Shown here: piece after piece, positions 24,567-37,323 of the stretch
How positions within the stretch are numbered: position 1 is the stretch's first letter
Layout of the letters: each line of letters starts with the position of its first letter
Assembly (NCBI GenBank): GCA_963969345.1
Contig: OZ017768.1
Coordinates: 7,340,718 to 7,404,717 of the forward strand
Direction of reading: 5' to 3'
Source of the DNA: Turbatrix aceti
Taxonomy: Eukaryota; Nematoda; Chromadorea; Rhabditida; Panagrolaimidae
DNA length: 64,000 nucleotides
Translations under genes and position numbers: made by a program
The notes under the pieces: model-generated
Databases searched by the model: none
The model's input: only the letters and a program-made list of their open reading frames with translations
Told to the model about the DNA's origin: nothing

Positions 24567-26185
24567 TACATATTTTTTGTGCATACACTTGTGCAAAAAT
24601 ACATATTTATTTGTTATAAAAAATAAATTATTTTGAGCCCTTGCGTGTCCCATCCTGTGGACGGAACAGGATCCAGGTTAATTGTAGTCAACCAATTGTA
24701 TTGTTCTGCCGACCGGGACCATTTTGGTTGTAGTCCCGCGAGCTTGAGTTCTAAGTAGCGCAATTAAAGTGTTAGCCGACGTCAGATTGGTCCAAAAGGA
24801 CAATTAATAGATTCAAAATTGTTATTATTTTTTTGAAATTTTTTTAAAGCCGGATTTAGGAGGATTAAACAGATATAGAACAGTATGGGTCTTCATGAGA
24901 CTTTTTACTCTGAACCCACAGTAAGTAGTATGGCTTATTCGATTTTTACCGCATACAAATATTTATGTGGCCCAAAAGATAAATATTAACTGCTGACGTT
25001 AAAAGCGGCGTAGTAATAAGCTGGATCAAAAGTCAGTCAGTCCAGGCAGATACCGTATTTTTTTTTGTTTAAAAATAAAAAGTTTGATCAAATTTGTTTT
25101 TGTAGTTGTCAGGATAAATTTTTGATTTTAGAAAAATATTAGGGTCGGAGGTTTGAATCCGGTCCGCGACAAATATTTTTTTTTGTCCGATGAAAGTCCA
25201 AAGACATCAGAAAAAAGCAAAAAAACAAACCGTTGGCAGTCTGATTACTTGTTCCGGCGGCGACATCCTTGTCGGAAGTTCCGAGGGTCGGCGGCAGTGG
25301 TCGTTGCTTCTTCGACGCGATGGTACGGGAGCCATCGCGTCTCCGAGAGAGGCAACACGTAAAGCAGCTAATTTTGGCTGATACGGGTTCAAAACAGCAG
25401 GGATAGGGTGTGGAGCGAGACTGCCGTGGCAATCACCACCCGAATGAACCACGCTTGTTTTTGACGAAACCCAAAAAGCTGGACTCACAGCCAAAGCAGC
25501 ACACGCCGTATTTTTTTCTTTTTTTTTTCGTCGAATGAGACCACAGCTGAAAGCAGAACAAGTTAGGAGAGAGGCCGGTCAACCGACTGCCAACGGCACT
25601 TTTTTTTTCACTCTTCAACACGCGACCGAGAACCGACATGACATCTGAACGAAGGATAAAAACAGAGAATGTGTGTCTGACAGGCGCGTTCAGGCGCGAG
25701 ATGGGGCAAAGACAGGAGGGAGAAGATAATTAGCGGCTTCGCCAGCGGGCACAGAAATAGGAATAGGAATATTCATTTGCCAGGCGGTTGAGAGTACCGA
25801 CTTTCCCACCCTCCTGCCATTCCAGATGGCTGCCAGCGGCAGTGGTGAACGAATAACGAACGCGAAACGAAACGAAACGACCGGCGGCGGCAGCGGCGGC
25901 GGTTGTGGCAGCAGAGGCACCGCATTACGACCAGAATCACGTAATAAAACATAGTAGGAGGAAGCATTTTTGCGCCTGTGCCGGTGGTGCCTGCGAGGCT
26001 TTTTTGTACTCGGTATTGAATTATAAAGCATGCATGGAGCGAGGAAAAATATTACAATGGCCAGAAATCGTTTCCGGGTGCTTTCAGGGCAGGACAAGGC
26101 GTCATAGTAGGTAGGTGAGGTGTCTGTCTGGGGTTTTGTGCTCGTTTTTTGCATTTGAACACGCGTATGACATCAAAAAGAGGGG

Positions 26186-26191
26186 TATAAA
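26186..26191 (+). promoter_or_regulatory. TATA-like element
   Basis: TATAAA occurs in GGGGTATAAAGCCGACC, with an ACACTCAT initiator-like sequence about 25 bp downstream. No gene is recognised downstream, so this is only a candidate. Confidence 0.2.
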
Positions 26192-28933
26192 GCCGACCAG
26201 ACACGAACACTCATATTTATCGAAAAGCTTCGACTTCGAATGCGTGGAATCAAATTATTAATGGATTAGACGTGTAAAACGCATTAGCCTTTTTTCAGAA
26301 TTTCGAAAAGCTTCGGCACCTGTGACAGGATGCAGGGTGCAACCGAGACCATCTTAGCATGATAGATGCCAGGGGCCCAGGGCTATGATTAATTCCTCAT
26401 CCTGCACGGGGTTGGTTAAAAAAAACAGCATTTACGACCCTTTTGTCCGCCTACGTCGGCCGTGATGGGGGTGGAATCAAATTAGACACTCACGCGGGGA
26501 CATAAATCTTTCTCTTATCTGACCTGATGTTTTCCCGACGCTGGATGGCATTTGGACGACGGTAATGAGATTAAATAGAAAAAAAGAAGCAAAAACAGCA
26601 CGGAGAAGAAAATGAAAAATGTCTGATGAAAAAAAAAGAAACTCGGTCAGAAGTTTCACATCAGCGCGCGCCAGACCGAGTATCGCTGGAGCTGGGGTAG
26701 GACAAATTAAATTTCTAGTCCTTGTTCGAACCAAGACAGACTTAATCAATTTTTTTTTGTTTTAAACAACGTTTTTGGCCTAGAAACAAAAAGCATAGCG
26801 TGAGAAAATGATTTTTGAACCATTAGAACACGCGTCTACGCGTTTGTGATGTGAGCCTGGGATGCTCTTGTGCCAGCCCAGTCAGATCTCTTCACAACAA
26901 TACAAAATGCAATGAAGAGGCTCGCTCGCTCGCTCGCACACACGCTCCGGTATTACATATTGTGAGGACCCTGCTCACTCATAACGACCAGCGTGATGAG
27001 GCTGCTAGCATGATGTCACGTAGTACATATATGACAAATTGCATTACTCACGAAGGAAGGCTGCTACGAGTGCCTCTGCCGTTGGGCTTTCGCCACAGCC
27101 ATCGCCGCGCCGCCACCAAAGCCGTCGAGTGTGGTCGTTCAACTTTTTATCGCCTCAGGTCATCCAAACGACTGGGGGTTCAATTCCCGGCAGACCAATT
27201 TGTTTCTTGTTTTGACCCGCGGGAAAAAAACAGGAAAAAAATGCACCCGTAAAAAAATGTTATCTTAATCAAAAACGTCAGCTTCTGCAAAAAGCAAAAA
27301 TCTGAACTATTTATTCTGCGAAACAAAACAGAAAAAAACAAAAAACAATGACTAACCCCACCTGCACCTGTTCAGGTGCGCAACAGACAATTATGAAAGT
27401 CACTAATGATAAGCCAGCATCATTAGCTACTCTTATTTTTTTGCACAGTAATTTGAACCGGTGACAAAACAGAAAAAAACCCCGTTTTTTTAAGTGTTGA
27501 TCAAAAAAATGCTCTTCCTCCCATTTTTCTGGTATACTGTAATTTTCTTTGTTTGTTTGTTCGTTCAGAATGACAATCAAAGACAGAAATATTATAAAAT
27601 AAGAATGTATCTGACATGTTTGAATGCCGGCAAGCATGTTTTTGGACGACGCGTGGAAGTGAAAGGAAGAAAAATAAACGAGAAGAGAAAAGAAAAGAAA
27701 AGAAAAGCGATTCTATGGATGGCACCTTCCCCAGCCTTGTGCCTCACAATGGCTGCTGGCTGATTGTAAACATAAGAAAGAACACATAATAAATAATCGA
27801 ATGAGAAAAGTACGACTAACCCATAAACTAGGCTCTCCAGGAGGAGGACAGATGGAAATAAAAAGAAAGAGCAAACGTTTTTCTTTATTTTTTTTCATTT
27901 TTGAGTTGATCGATGCTCATTTGAGAACAAAAGCACCATTTTGAACCAAAAAATATGTTTCTAAATGCCAAAAAAATTATTTTAAAATTCGCACGTTGCG
28001 AGCAATCTGCCGGTGAAAAATCAGAAATCAGTTTTTTCTTTTGGTTTTTACTCTTATCGCATGGATTAACGCGTTGTTAAATATTTATTCAGATTGACGT
28101 CCAGTCCAGTCCCCGGAGACAGTCAGTGTTCGACTGGTCACAACAAAACAAAACGCAAAAAAAATGCGTATTGTTTTTGTCGGCAGCCGCGGTCGCAGCT
28201 GTCCCTGGAGACAAATGACCGTGTGCTGCAGAAAAAAAAGATGCTATTTATTTACCACGAACAAAACAGACGGTAAATAGCATTTTTTACTTCTTCTTTT
28301 TTTTGTGGTAGTTATTACATAAAAATTCGAGTAAAAAAGCCGAAAGATGCTCGGACAAAAGAACAAACTGGCTGTAATCTGTATTATTTATTAGTATGAA
28401 CGGCGTCATAATGGACTAAAAAATGCATCTGAAGAAATGCAAAACGCAAGTCGAGACTCTTCTCGAGAGTGACTATTTTTTATGAGACTGGCACGGATGG
28501 ATGATGGCAGATGGAATTTTTTTTGGAGAAGAAAAAAAAATAATGTCGGCTAGTACGGTAATAAAATGGCCATGGATGACCATGGCACGACTTGTACGGC
28601 ACAGCAGAATAAAAAAAAAGTAAAAAAAAACATTGTTGGCAAAAAAAATTATTTTGGGCACCATTTCAGCGGGCATTATTTTTTTGGACTGGTTTTTGAC
28701 CAAAAACCGAATCAATTTCCGTTTGAAAATTCATACGCCCTTTTTTGGGGGCTGCAAAAAAAAACGCAGCAAACATGTTTGTGAGAAAGAAAAAAAAACA
28801 AAATAGTAATTTGCCTTGGAGCATGACATGTGTTTTTTGGATTACTTAAACAAATGCAGCGATATCGCGCGACATTCGAATAAAATTAGCTTCCTTGTGT
28901 CACCCGGGTGTCAGCAATGACTGACACCACCCT

Positions 28934-28959
28934 CCATCCATCCATCCATCCATCCATCC
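28934..28959. repeat. CCAT tetranucleotide microsatellite
   Basis: Six to seven uninterrupted CCAT units. Confidence 0.9.
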
Positions 28960-30409
28960 GCCTTCAAAATAGATAAATACAGAGTACTCTGAATTTTCTA
29001 ATTTACACAATTTTATGTCCCCGAAAAATGTCTAATTTATTCATTTTGGAACTTGAATTCCAATTTATGTGGTGTTCGTTCAAATTTTATAATACATAAT
29101 AGTTTTTATCGGTGGCATTGAAATTCAAGAGCAACGCAGTGTCTGTCTGGGGACTTCGGAGAAATGATTTCTTGGGTTCTGACTTGAGTTTTGAGTTCTC
29201 AAAGGTCAAACTGGCGAACGTGAACGCGAACGCGAACGAACGTGCCATCGACGCAGGCAGGCCACAATGGCACAGCACAAAAGTACACGTTGCTCGAATT
29301 ATGGAATCAGACCAATGCAATTGTCTGTGAGTGAGAAAGTGACGTTAACCTACGTGAGACAGAAGCCCTATTGAACAGAAGAACAGAAGAATCAAAAAAA
29401 GTCCCGGAATAGTATTATAATTTATAGTTTTTTTGTTCAGACTAATCTCAGCTGACTGCTGCGTATTAGTATAATATTTTGTGTCTGTGGCACACAAAAT
29501 ATTAAAATAAAATATTTAATACGTACAAAACAAATATAAAAAGTCTAAATGAACTGCTGTTTGGAACCCAATACGATCCCAAAGCCTGAAAGTGGCACCG
29601 CGTAAGCTGCTTATATTTTTTTTAAACTGTGGGGGGAGTGGGGCTGATGTGAGTGAGTCAACAGACTTTTTTCTTCTTGCATTTTAGCAAAATACCAAAA
29701 AAAAAAATGGTACTATCATGTGCAGAGAAACAAACCCTTTCCGGCAAGGCAATTTTTTAGTGTTTCCAAAAACAAAGAACAGACAACAGTCAATGCAATG
29801 GTTTTGCAGAAGACGAGTCTAATGACTCAGGCAAACACTCATGTCTTCCTGCTGCAAAATGACGAGTATTTGACGAACACTGTCTTCTGCCAATTATGTA
29901 CGATACACATTCAACACTTATGTATGTTAGGATTTTTTATGTATGTATAAAGCAAAAAGCAAAAAAAATACAATTGTAGGGTGTCATCGGGGAGCATGAA
30001 AGTTTTAAATTACATAATACACTACAGTTTAGTACTTTGAACTCGACACGGTATTTATTTAGAACTCCGAACAAATTTAAAAAAGACAAACTTAAAAAGT
30101 TCGTTAGAAGAAAAAAACACATAACCACAGAACAAAACGTTTATCGTGTATCTGACACGTTTCTTATAATACAACTTTCAAAAATTGTCAGAATTGTCAG
30201 ACAAACACTTCAACAATGCCTGCCTACTGCAAACTGCTCGGCTTTTCTGATTACGCTAGTCACCGTGTTTGTATCTATTTACTAATAAATAACTGACAGT
30301 TGCGAGAACGCATAATTTGAAAAATACATTAGTATTAGCACAAGCAAGCAGGAAAGGAAAGAAACGGACACTTTCTTGCCGACCGGTGCGGTGCCCCCGT
30401 CCCCGGGAG

Positions 30410-30415
30410 TATAAA
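30410..30415 (+). promoter_or_regulatory. TATA-like element after a GC-rich stretch
   Basis: TATAAA sits in CCCCGGGAGTATAAAGTACG directly after a GC-rich segment (30382-30408). No associated transcript is evident. Confidence 0.2.
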
Positions 30416-33400
30416 GTACGTATATATACGTGTACACGTATTTGTAGCATAATTGAGGCAAAGTGTTTTGGAAACGGTAAGTACCCTCGTTAACGACGGC
30501 CATGTGGCGACTAATTTGAAGCCAATGGGAGGAAAAGAAGGAAGACGCGCTCAAATTATCGGATTCTAATGCTAAACTAATTTTTTTGTAAAAACAACAA
30601 AGTAGATAAATACATGGTAAAAACAACATTTGTGTTTGGAAAATTTATTGTCCTAATTGAAAACAAACATTTCGAGAAAAAAGCTGACAAATACATATGC
30701 GAAGTGCAAAAAACAGTGATTTTCGAGATTTAAAGTTCAAATTTGTTTTGATGGTTCACTGGAAAATAGATGGTTTTTTTGGTAAGCCAAGAGTTGAGGG
30801 ATCAATTCTTTCGGAAACAAAATATTTTTTTGTCAATCCAGTGATTATAAATATCAGTTTTTTGAATAATCAAAAATGAAAAACCAGCAATTTTTTGTAG
30901 TAAAGTACAATTTTGCTCCGACCTTATTTTTTTTTACAAAATTTATCACGAATAAATACAAACAAAGTGATTAAAAATTATTTTTAAACTTACGGCAGTT
31001 TTTTAGTGTTTTTTATAAGTCACGCAAAATTGGGGTGTAGTGTTGAACTGTTTTTTTACCCCTGGGTGCACGACAAATTGTCTACATCGATAACAAAAGT
31101 GCTTGCACCTTAAAAGAACGCAGGGGAATACTGTTATCGAAAAAAGTAACTAGTAGCAATACAGGGCGATGATCTCATAAAAGCTACAAATTAACGAAGG
31201 CTAAATAGAAGAGTACCGGAAGGCTTTTCCATTTTTTTTGAGAAACACAAAAAAAGACGCTGTAATGATAATCATTACCACTTCATTGTTCGTAATTAGT
31301 CGAAGAACACTTATCAGCTCAGCCAAAAATTGCTCTCATCAAGGTTAGATTTGGCTTCTTTCACCGGAGAGAGCTAAACACAACTGTCAGGATGTACAGT
31401 CAGGGAAGAAGGTGTACACATATTTAGTGCCACGCCCCCTCCAGCGGGGGTGCAACCCTTCATTTTTTATAATACAAAAAATATATTTAGTGAAAAATTA
31501 AAATGAAAGTAAATACATATGTAATAATTTTAGGCGACCAAAAACTGAAAAAAAAAATGATGCGCCAAACTGAATAATAATTTTTACGATAAAAAAATTT
31601 TAGTTTTGTTTTGTTTTTACATAAAAGTTTTAGCTCAATGCGCAACATTAAAGAGCAGCGGAATGTCGTCAGTGCTCCTTATCGAATGTGTGATAAAAAA
31701 AATTATTACTACTTCTAAATGGCACGTGTAAATGCCATGTCGTCATGCAAACAGGCCAGAAAGCAAGAGCAAGCAATGGTGTTAAGGTGAGGCTGTTGTG
31801 ACGCCTGAGGCAAACCTAGTATCCATGTACATTGACATTATTATCGAAGTGGAGTCAACAGAGTATATCACATTACAGACCAGCTCTTTTTTATTCGTTC
31901 TTGAAAAACACCAACTGGGGTTCTATAAAAAATACAATTTAGTAAGTCAAAAATATTTTTTTGAACTTTGTTTTTTTTGAAATACGATTCCAAAAAAAAA
32001 TAACTTCCTTATGGAAATCATTTTTAGTAAAAAAATTAGCAAAATAAATAGTAGCACAAATAAAATTTATCCAGGCACGATGTCCTTACCTGTCTACCTG
32101 CCTGATGTCCTCTACGAAAGACTAAAGACGCCAGGTTGCATGTCAAGCTCACGACATTTTCATTTTTCTTTACAAGTGCATAGTACAAAAAAAAGTGAGA
32201 ACACAGCTTCAAAAAGCCGCATTTTCCTTGAATAGTCATCACTTTTCACGGAATTACAGGTTTCTCACCGTTTTCACCGGTCGCCGTCGTGACATCGCAA
32301 TTCAATAAAAGACACTGCTTTCTTTCTGCAACGGTTCAATTGTGAGCTTGAGCTACATACAAAGACGGTGAGAACTCAGTGAGCTGACAACGAATGTGCA
32401 CATCACGTCTGTGTACATACCACAGTATGTAAGTCAGTCATCAATCAGCACGTAGTCATTACAGTTTGCTGTACATACCACAATTACCTTACCGTTTTTT
32501 GTAAGGGTCATCATTCATCACTCATCAGGTGATGACGTTCAGTCACGGCAACACACAAGAGGTATTATAATTAAACAACTGCTTACATAAACACCCTCCC
32601 CCCCTGTACCTCAATAGGATGCGTCTGTGAACTATGAGGTGTTATAGGGCCCTGGGGGCCTGGTTGGTACGTGCTGGTATACATAAAATGGGGATAATTG
32701 CCCTCATCGTTCTGTGGTTTTGTCTGGGCTACAAAACAATAGACGACTTGGAGACGAACATTGAAGGGGATTGGCATTCATTTTTAATTTTCTTTAAATT
32801 TTTGAAACGGAGGGCGATTTAAAAAAAAATTAATAATATTGAAAATAAAAAAAAATTAAAATTTTTTTTGAATATGATAAATATTTTACGGAGTCAAAAA
32901 ATCTGTAAATTTTTTTTGGAATTTTTTATTTTGTGTTTTGTTTTGGCAAATGTAAAAAAAATCCGAGTACATCCGCCCACTAGAGACACCAAAAAAACAC
33001 TTTCCGCGAGACAATCATCATTTTTTAAATCCATTTTTGCTCATCACCTGAGAATACCACGAAACATTTTGTCCAAAAACAAGTTGGTTAACCAACAAAA
33101 TAAAAATATTTTTCTATCAAAACAAGTGCCAAAAAAAGGTGTGCCACCTGGGCTTCTGCATGCAGCACAAACAAAAAATCGTAGTAGCATCTGTCGATAC
33201 AATTTCTATGCAAGACCAAACATGGCAATGTGATTACGGTAAATCACTCATGCATAATATATGTGTATGTATTATATCGAGGTTGGTTTCTTTACAGGTA
33301 CAATTTCTTCCATAATATAATATTATAATGGAAATGTAATGTTATATATTTTTCGTTTAATGGGTTTTTCGGGCTGCAAATCATGTGAATAAGCTAACCA

Positions 33401-34484
33401 GGTGCTTAAAGCAAGTTGATTAGAATTTTTTTATTGTCAGATTGAAAATGGGGAAAGTAAAACAACTTTTTTATTACGACAGTAAATATTGAAACATTGG
33501 TTAAACGTGCAAATAAATCAAAGTCTGGATGAAACATTGAGCGACCAAAAGACTTCAAAGAACGCTCCTGTATGTATGTATTTTATGCAAAAAGGTACAA
33601 AACAAGTCAAATGCCAATGCACTTTGTCGAGTTGTACTCCACCAAAAAACTCCAAATCAGAGAAAGAACAGACATTTGTTTGTTTACGTCCAGGAAGAGT
33701 CTGCAGACAATGTTTTTTGAGCTGCGCGAGCGATGCTCATTCACCTGTATCGGTTCAATTAACGGCTTCATTAGTTTATTGGGGTGCAGACCCCTTCGTT
33801 GACGGTAACCATGTTTTCTGGTGGCTGATGATTACGACAACGAAAGGCATTCAGTTGATTACTTTATTTTTTTCCAGTGAAAAATAACAGATTAACACCG
33901 GGGAAGTGCTACAATTTTTTTTCCATTTTTGCACATCAACAACCGGCACAACAATAGTGCATCTTGTTGTAGGTAGGTTGCAGGTGGCGGTTTTTGCAGA
34001 AAAACTATAATAGAAAATGCGCATGTCAAATTCTAAAGATTAGGGAGCTGACGTCCCTCTCGGCTTTCTGATGTCACGCCGACTTTAATGACAAATTTAT
34101 TTTTGGACGACAAATCCTTATTTTACGATGAAAACAGAGATTTCGATCTTATTAGACTAAAAATAGAATAGTTTCATCTCTTAAATTTGGAAACAGTCAT
34201 CTGACATTTATATTTATTATACATACTTGGTTGCGTTCGTACAACATTATAAATTAAATAAACATTGATAAAAAAGTTTCGTAATTTACCATGTACATAT
34301 GTATTTATTATTGAAAGTACAAAAAAAACAATTACATTTTGAATTTTAAAGCTAACGGTAATTGCAAACTGTGTGAGAATCAATAGTGAACAAAAGAGTT
34401 TCAGAAGATCTGCCAACGCAGTTTTTGTTTTTCTGGTGTTGATCTGATCGATTTGACTGTTGAGTAATTTTCTAAAAATTTTAG

Positions 34485-34620
34485 CGTCACCGTGTTGTAC
34501 GATACTCTTTCTACTGGCATGGCTCTCCTCCGGACGAGCATGGTCAGGTTTACAGCGGCGTCGGCTTCTACGTGCCTACCAGCCTGGTCCTAAGCATCCG
34601 ACCATTCTACCACTCCAACT
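34485..34620 (+). pseudogene. Exon-like fragment resembling a LINE endonuclease
   Basis: An open stretch bounded by TTTTAG and GTTAGT translates to about 45 residues including YWHGSPPDEHGQVYSGVGFY. The pattern of a YW-G lead followed by HGVGF-type residues resembles the apurinic endonuclease domain of non-LTR retrotransposons. There is no reverse transcriptase nearby. It is probably a relic; a captured exon is possible. Identification is tentative. Confidence 0.35.
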
Positions 34621-37323
34621 GTTAGTATTATACAATTTATTTAGAAATTTTGGGTAAGAACGTTCGATCCATTTGTTACAAATCATGGTGAAGTAATTTA
34701 ATCGAAGCCAACATTATATATAAAGTACATTTATTTAGTAGTAATAAATATTTATTGGAATATTATAATCGTCCATATTTTACACACCAACATACACAGA
34801 TACATACATAGACTTCCCATTAGAGTCTGTGAATTGAGTCGGCACGAAGAACGATCGGTGGAACGATTGCGTGAATCAAATATGTAAGATGAATCATTCG
34901 TACGCTGTCATTATTGTTGCAGTTTTATACACCCGCAAACGTTTTATAAATATCAAAATATGGTTTATATGTGTTTTTTATATCACCAGCGCTTGCAACG
35001 CTGATCCCAAGTTACTCTGATTTCAAAACATAAATACGTACAAACTTTATTTTTTAACATCGTAAATTTTTTTTTTCAAATAAGCGTGAAGAAACATGAA
35101 AAAGTTTGACAGTTTTTTGGCGTCGTTATTCCTTTTGCTTTCAATTTTTTTTAAATGTGTGATTGTCGACGTGTAGACGAGAATCCTAAAGGATTGTATG
35201 TACAGTTAAAAAATAACCTCAAAATATTGAGATTTGAATATGTGGCGTCAAAACAAATAAAAACGCATTCTTTACGGGACAAAACTGTATGCCAACTAAA
35301 TGAGCATGTTTATATAAGGGATCTAAAAAATTAAGGCTAATGAAAAACGTTTTATAAAACAGGATCGAAACTTACGTAAATATTGGCTCAAAACTATGGT
35401 ATTGTTTCAAAAACTTTTTTGAAAAATGTATATATTTATATAGTATTTTTCAACATCGTAAATACATACATAATGAATAAATATATATAGAAATTTTATT
35501 TATCTTTGTAAATATTCACCACAACCAACAAATATCAATCATGCAAATTGTAGGCGATGAACTAGAACTTTGTGGAGCAGCGTGGTGTAGCGTCCCTGTG
35601 ATTCAGATGGGATGATTCACCCAAACAACGTTGCCAGTCGATTTTATTTTACACCAGCAAAAAAACACAATTGTTGTTTTTTTAGTTTTGTATCTGTTTT
35701 TAAATAGTTTTATTTTTAACTTTAACAAAAATAAATTGTTACGTTCACATTGATTAAAAAAAGTTGATCGGCACTCTGAAATAGATTTTTTTACTTTGAG
35801 GATTCTGAAGTCGATGGAACACTGTTTGCGAATTATATGTCTGATCATTACCCAGGATAGCTTCCGAACACATAACTGCAGTCTACATTTTTTCACATGA
35901 ACACATAACTCCCCCAAAACGCTTTGCCAACCACGTCGGGCAATGGCATCATCATCGACTCGGCCCGCACGCCCGAACGATGGCCGCCGACCCAGTTCCA
36001 AGTTTTTGGCGTCGACAAAAATTAACGGCCTAATTCACATTTGTTGCGAGCGTCGGTTGTCGTCGGGCTGGCATCGGATGTGACGCGTGACGAAGCGGAG
36101 TGAGCGCAGTGACTCTTCTCGAGTCTCGACGCGGCGGGGAGGGGTCATTTGGCAGCGAGCAGTCAAGCGCCGCCGACTCCCGCGGGTGCTCGTTGAGCGT
36201 CGACGCTTTCCGGGCCGCCGGCTGAAATCCAAGCAGCGGCAGAGGGGTGATATGCCCCTGCAGTACAACAAGCGGGCATCGATTGACACAGAGCTTCCGG
36301 GCATGACGAAGACAAAAAAAAGAAGAAGAAGAAGAAGATGGGCCGAAGGAAGAAGCAAAGAGGCAAAAAGCATGAACCGACAAATTTTGGACCCGGCCAA
36401 CAGACAACAGCCAGCATGGCGTGTCTGTGGAGTCCTGATTGTGGGCCGACGTACGTTGTTGTAGATTGTAGGACGAGTCACAAATCCTCAAACGACCCTC
36501 ATTGTCACCCCCTCCTCGCTTGGTGGCAGACATCGGCTGCTGGGCTGATATGGGTACTTTCGGCTTTCCCCGGATTTTTTTGTACGAAAATCAATGTTGA
36601 GATGTTATCAGTTTTTCGTGTTTTATCTTCGCGGTGGTTGAATTTGGAATATTTGAAGCGATTATGAAATTCTTGCCGTCATGAATTTTTTGAGTTCGGC
36701 TGATTATTTTTTTCTGAAAAAAAGTACAAGAACTGACAATGAAAGTAAAGTACTCAAATTTTTGTGTACATCAGCAAATTTTTTTTCAAAAACTGCTTTG
36801 ATCTTCACCGTAACTCTTCATGAGCGTATTTTTTTGCGGTTTGAATAACTTTTTAGAAAAAATACAATTTTTTAGAACTTTTTTCCTAATTTTTAATTTT
36901 TTATGACTTTCTCCCAATTTTTAATTTTTTAGAACCTTTTCCTAGTTTTCAATTTTTTAAACCCAGAAGAAGTTTTATATTGTACAAATTTCTGATTTTT
37001 GACCCTTAAAAAATCTAATTTTTGACGAACATTTGTGGATTTGATTTCCCCTGTTTTTGTCTGTTCGAAAAAAAGTTTCCGCTGACATCCTTACTTCCCT
37101 CTCCCCCTTCTGTTTTTTTTCTGCGCTTCGAACGATACTCCTGTGGCCAACAAATGAGATTTCTTTCAGACCTCCTCGTTCCTTTCTCGCCCCTCCACCA
37201 CAACCTCAGCCGCCATCCAGGCCTCAGATGGCGCGTCGAGTAGTGGTGGCCTGAACTGCCTCTCGTCTTCCCCCAATCACGCAGCACTGCCAGCCAGCGT
37301 CTCTCTCCAGCATTTGAAACAGA

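Larger units (their letters stand above)
24567..37323. other. About 12.7 kb without a convincing gene
   Basis: No ORF here combines length, splice sites and a recognisable domain. Contents I can name: tRNA B-box-like motifs at about 25147 (GGTTTGAATCC), 26722 (TTGTTCGAACC) and 27178 (GGTTCAATTCC); a GCTC repeat near 26921-26936; a CCAT microsatellite at 28934-28959; TATA-like sites at 26186 and 30410; a LINE-like exon at 34485-34620; and a GC-rich, CpG-containing patch at about 36030-36540. Base composition is more complex than in the T-rich introns. It may hold distal exons of the BIRC6-like gene or regulatory DNA for its two flanking genes. Confidence 0.4.

Noticed and set aside
25690..26154. 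154-codon reverse-strand ORF
   Set aside because: Low-complexity His/Pro runs, no splice context and no domain. It probably arises from base composition.
27130..27212. Possible tRNA gene ending GGGGGTTCAATTCCCGGCAGACCA
   Set aside because: The T-loop looks right, but the T stem has mismatches, no D arm with GG is present and the acceptor stem does not close. It is at most a tRNA-derived relic.
36030..36533. Overlapping ORFs of 100-167 codons in a GC-rich patch upstream of the esterase gene
   Set aside because: Open in several frames on both strands, as expected of GC-rich DNA. None has homology that I recognise; more likely promoter sequence.
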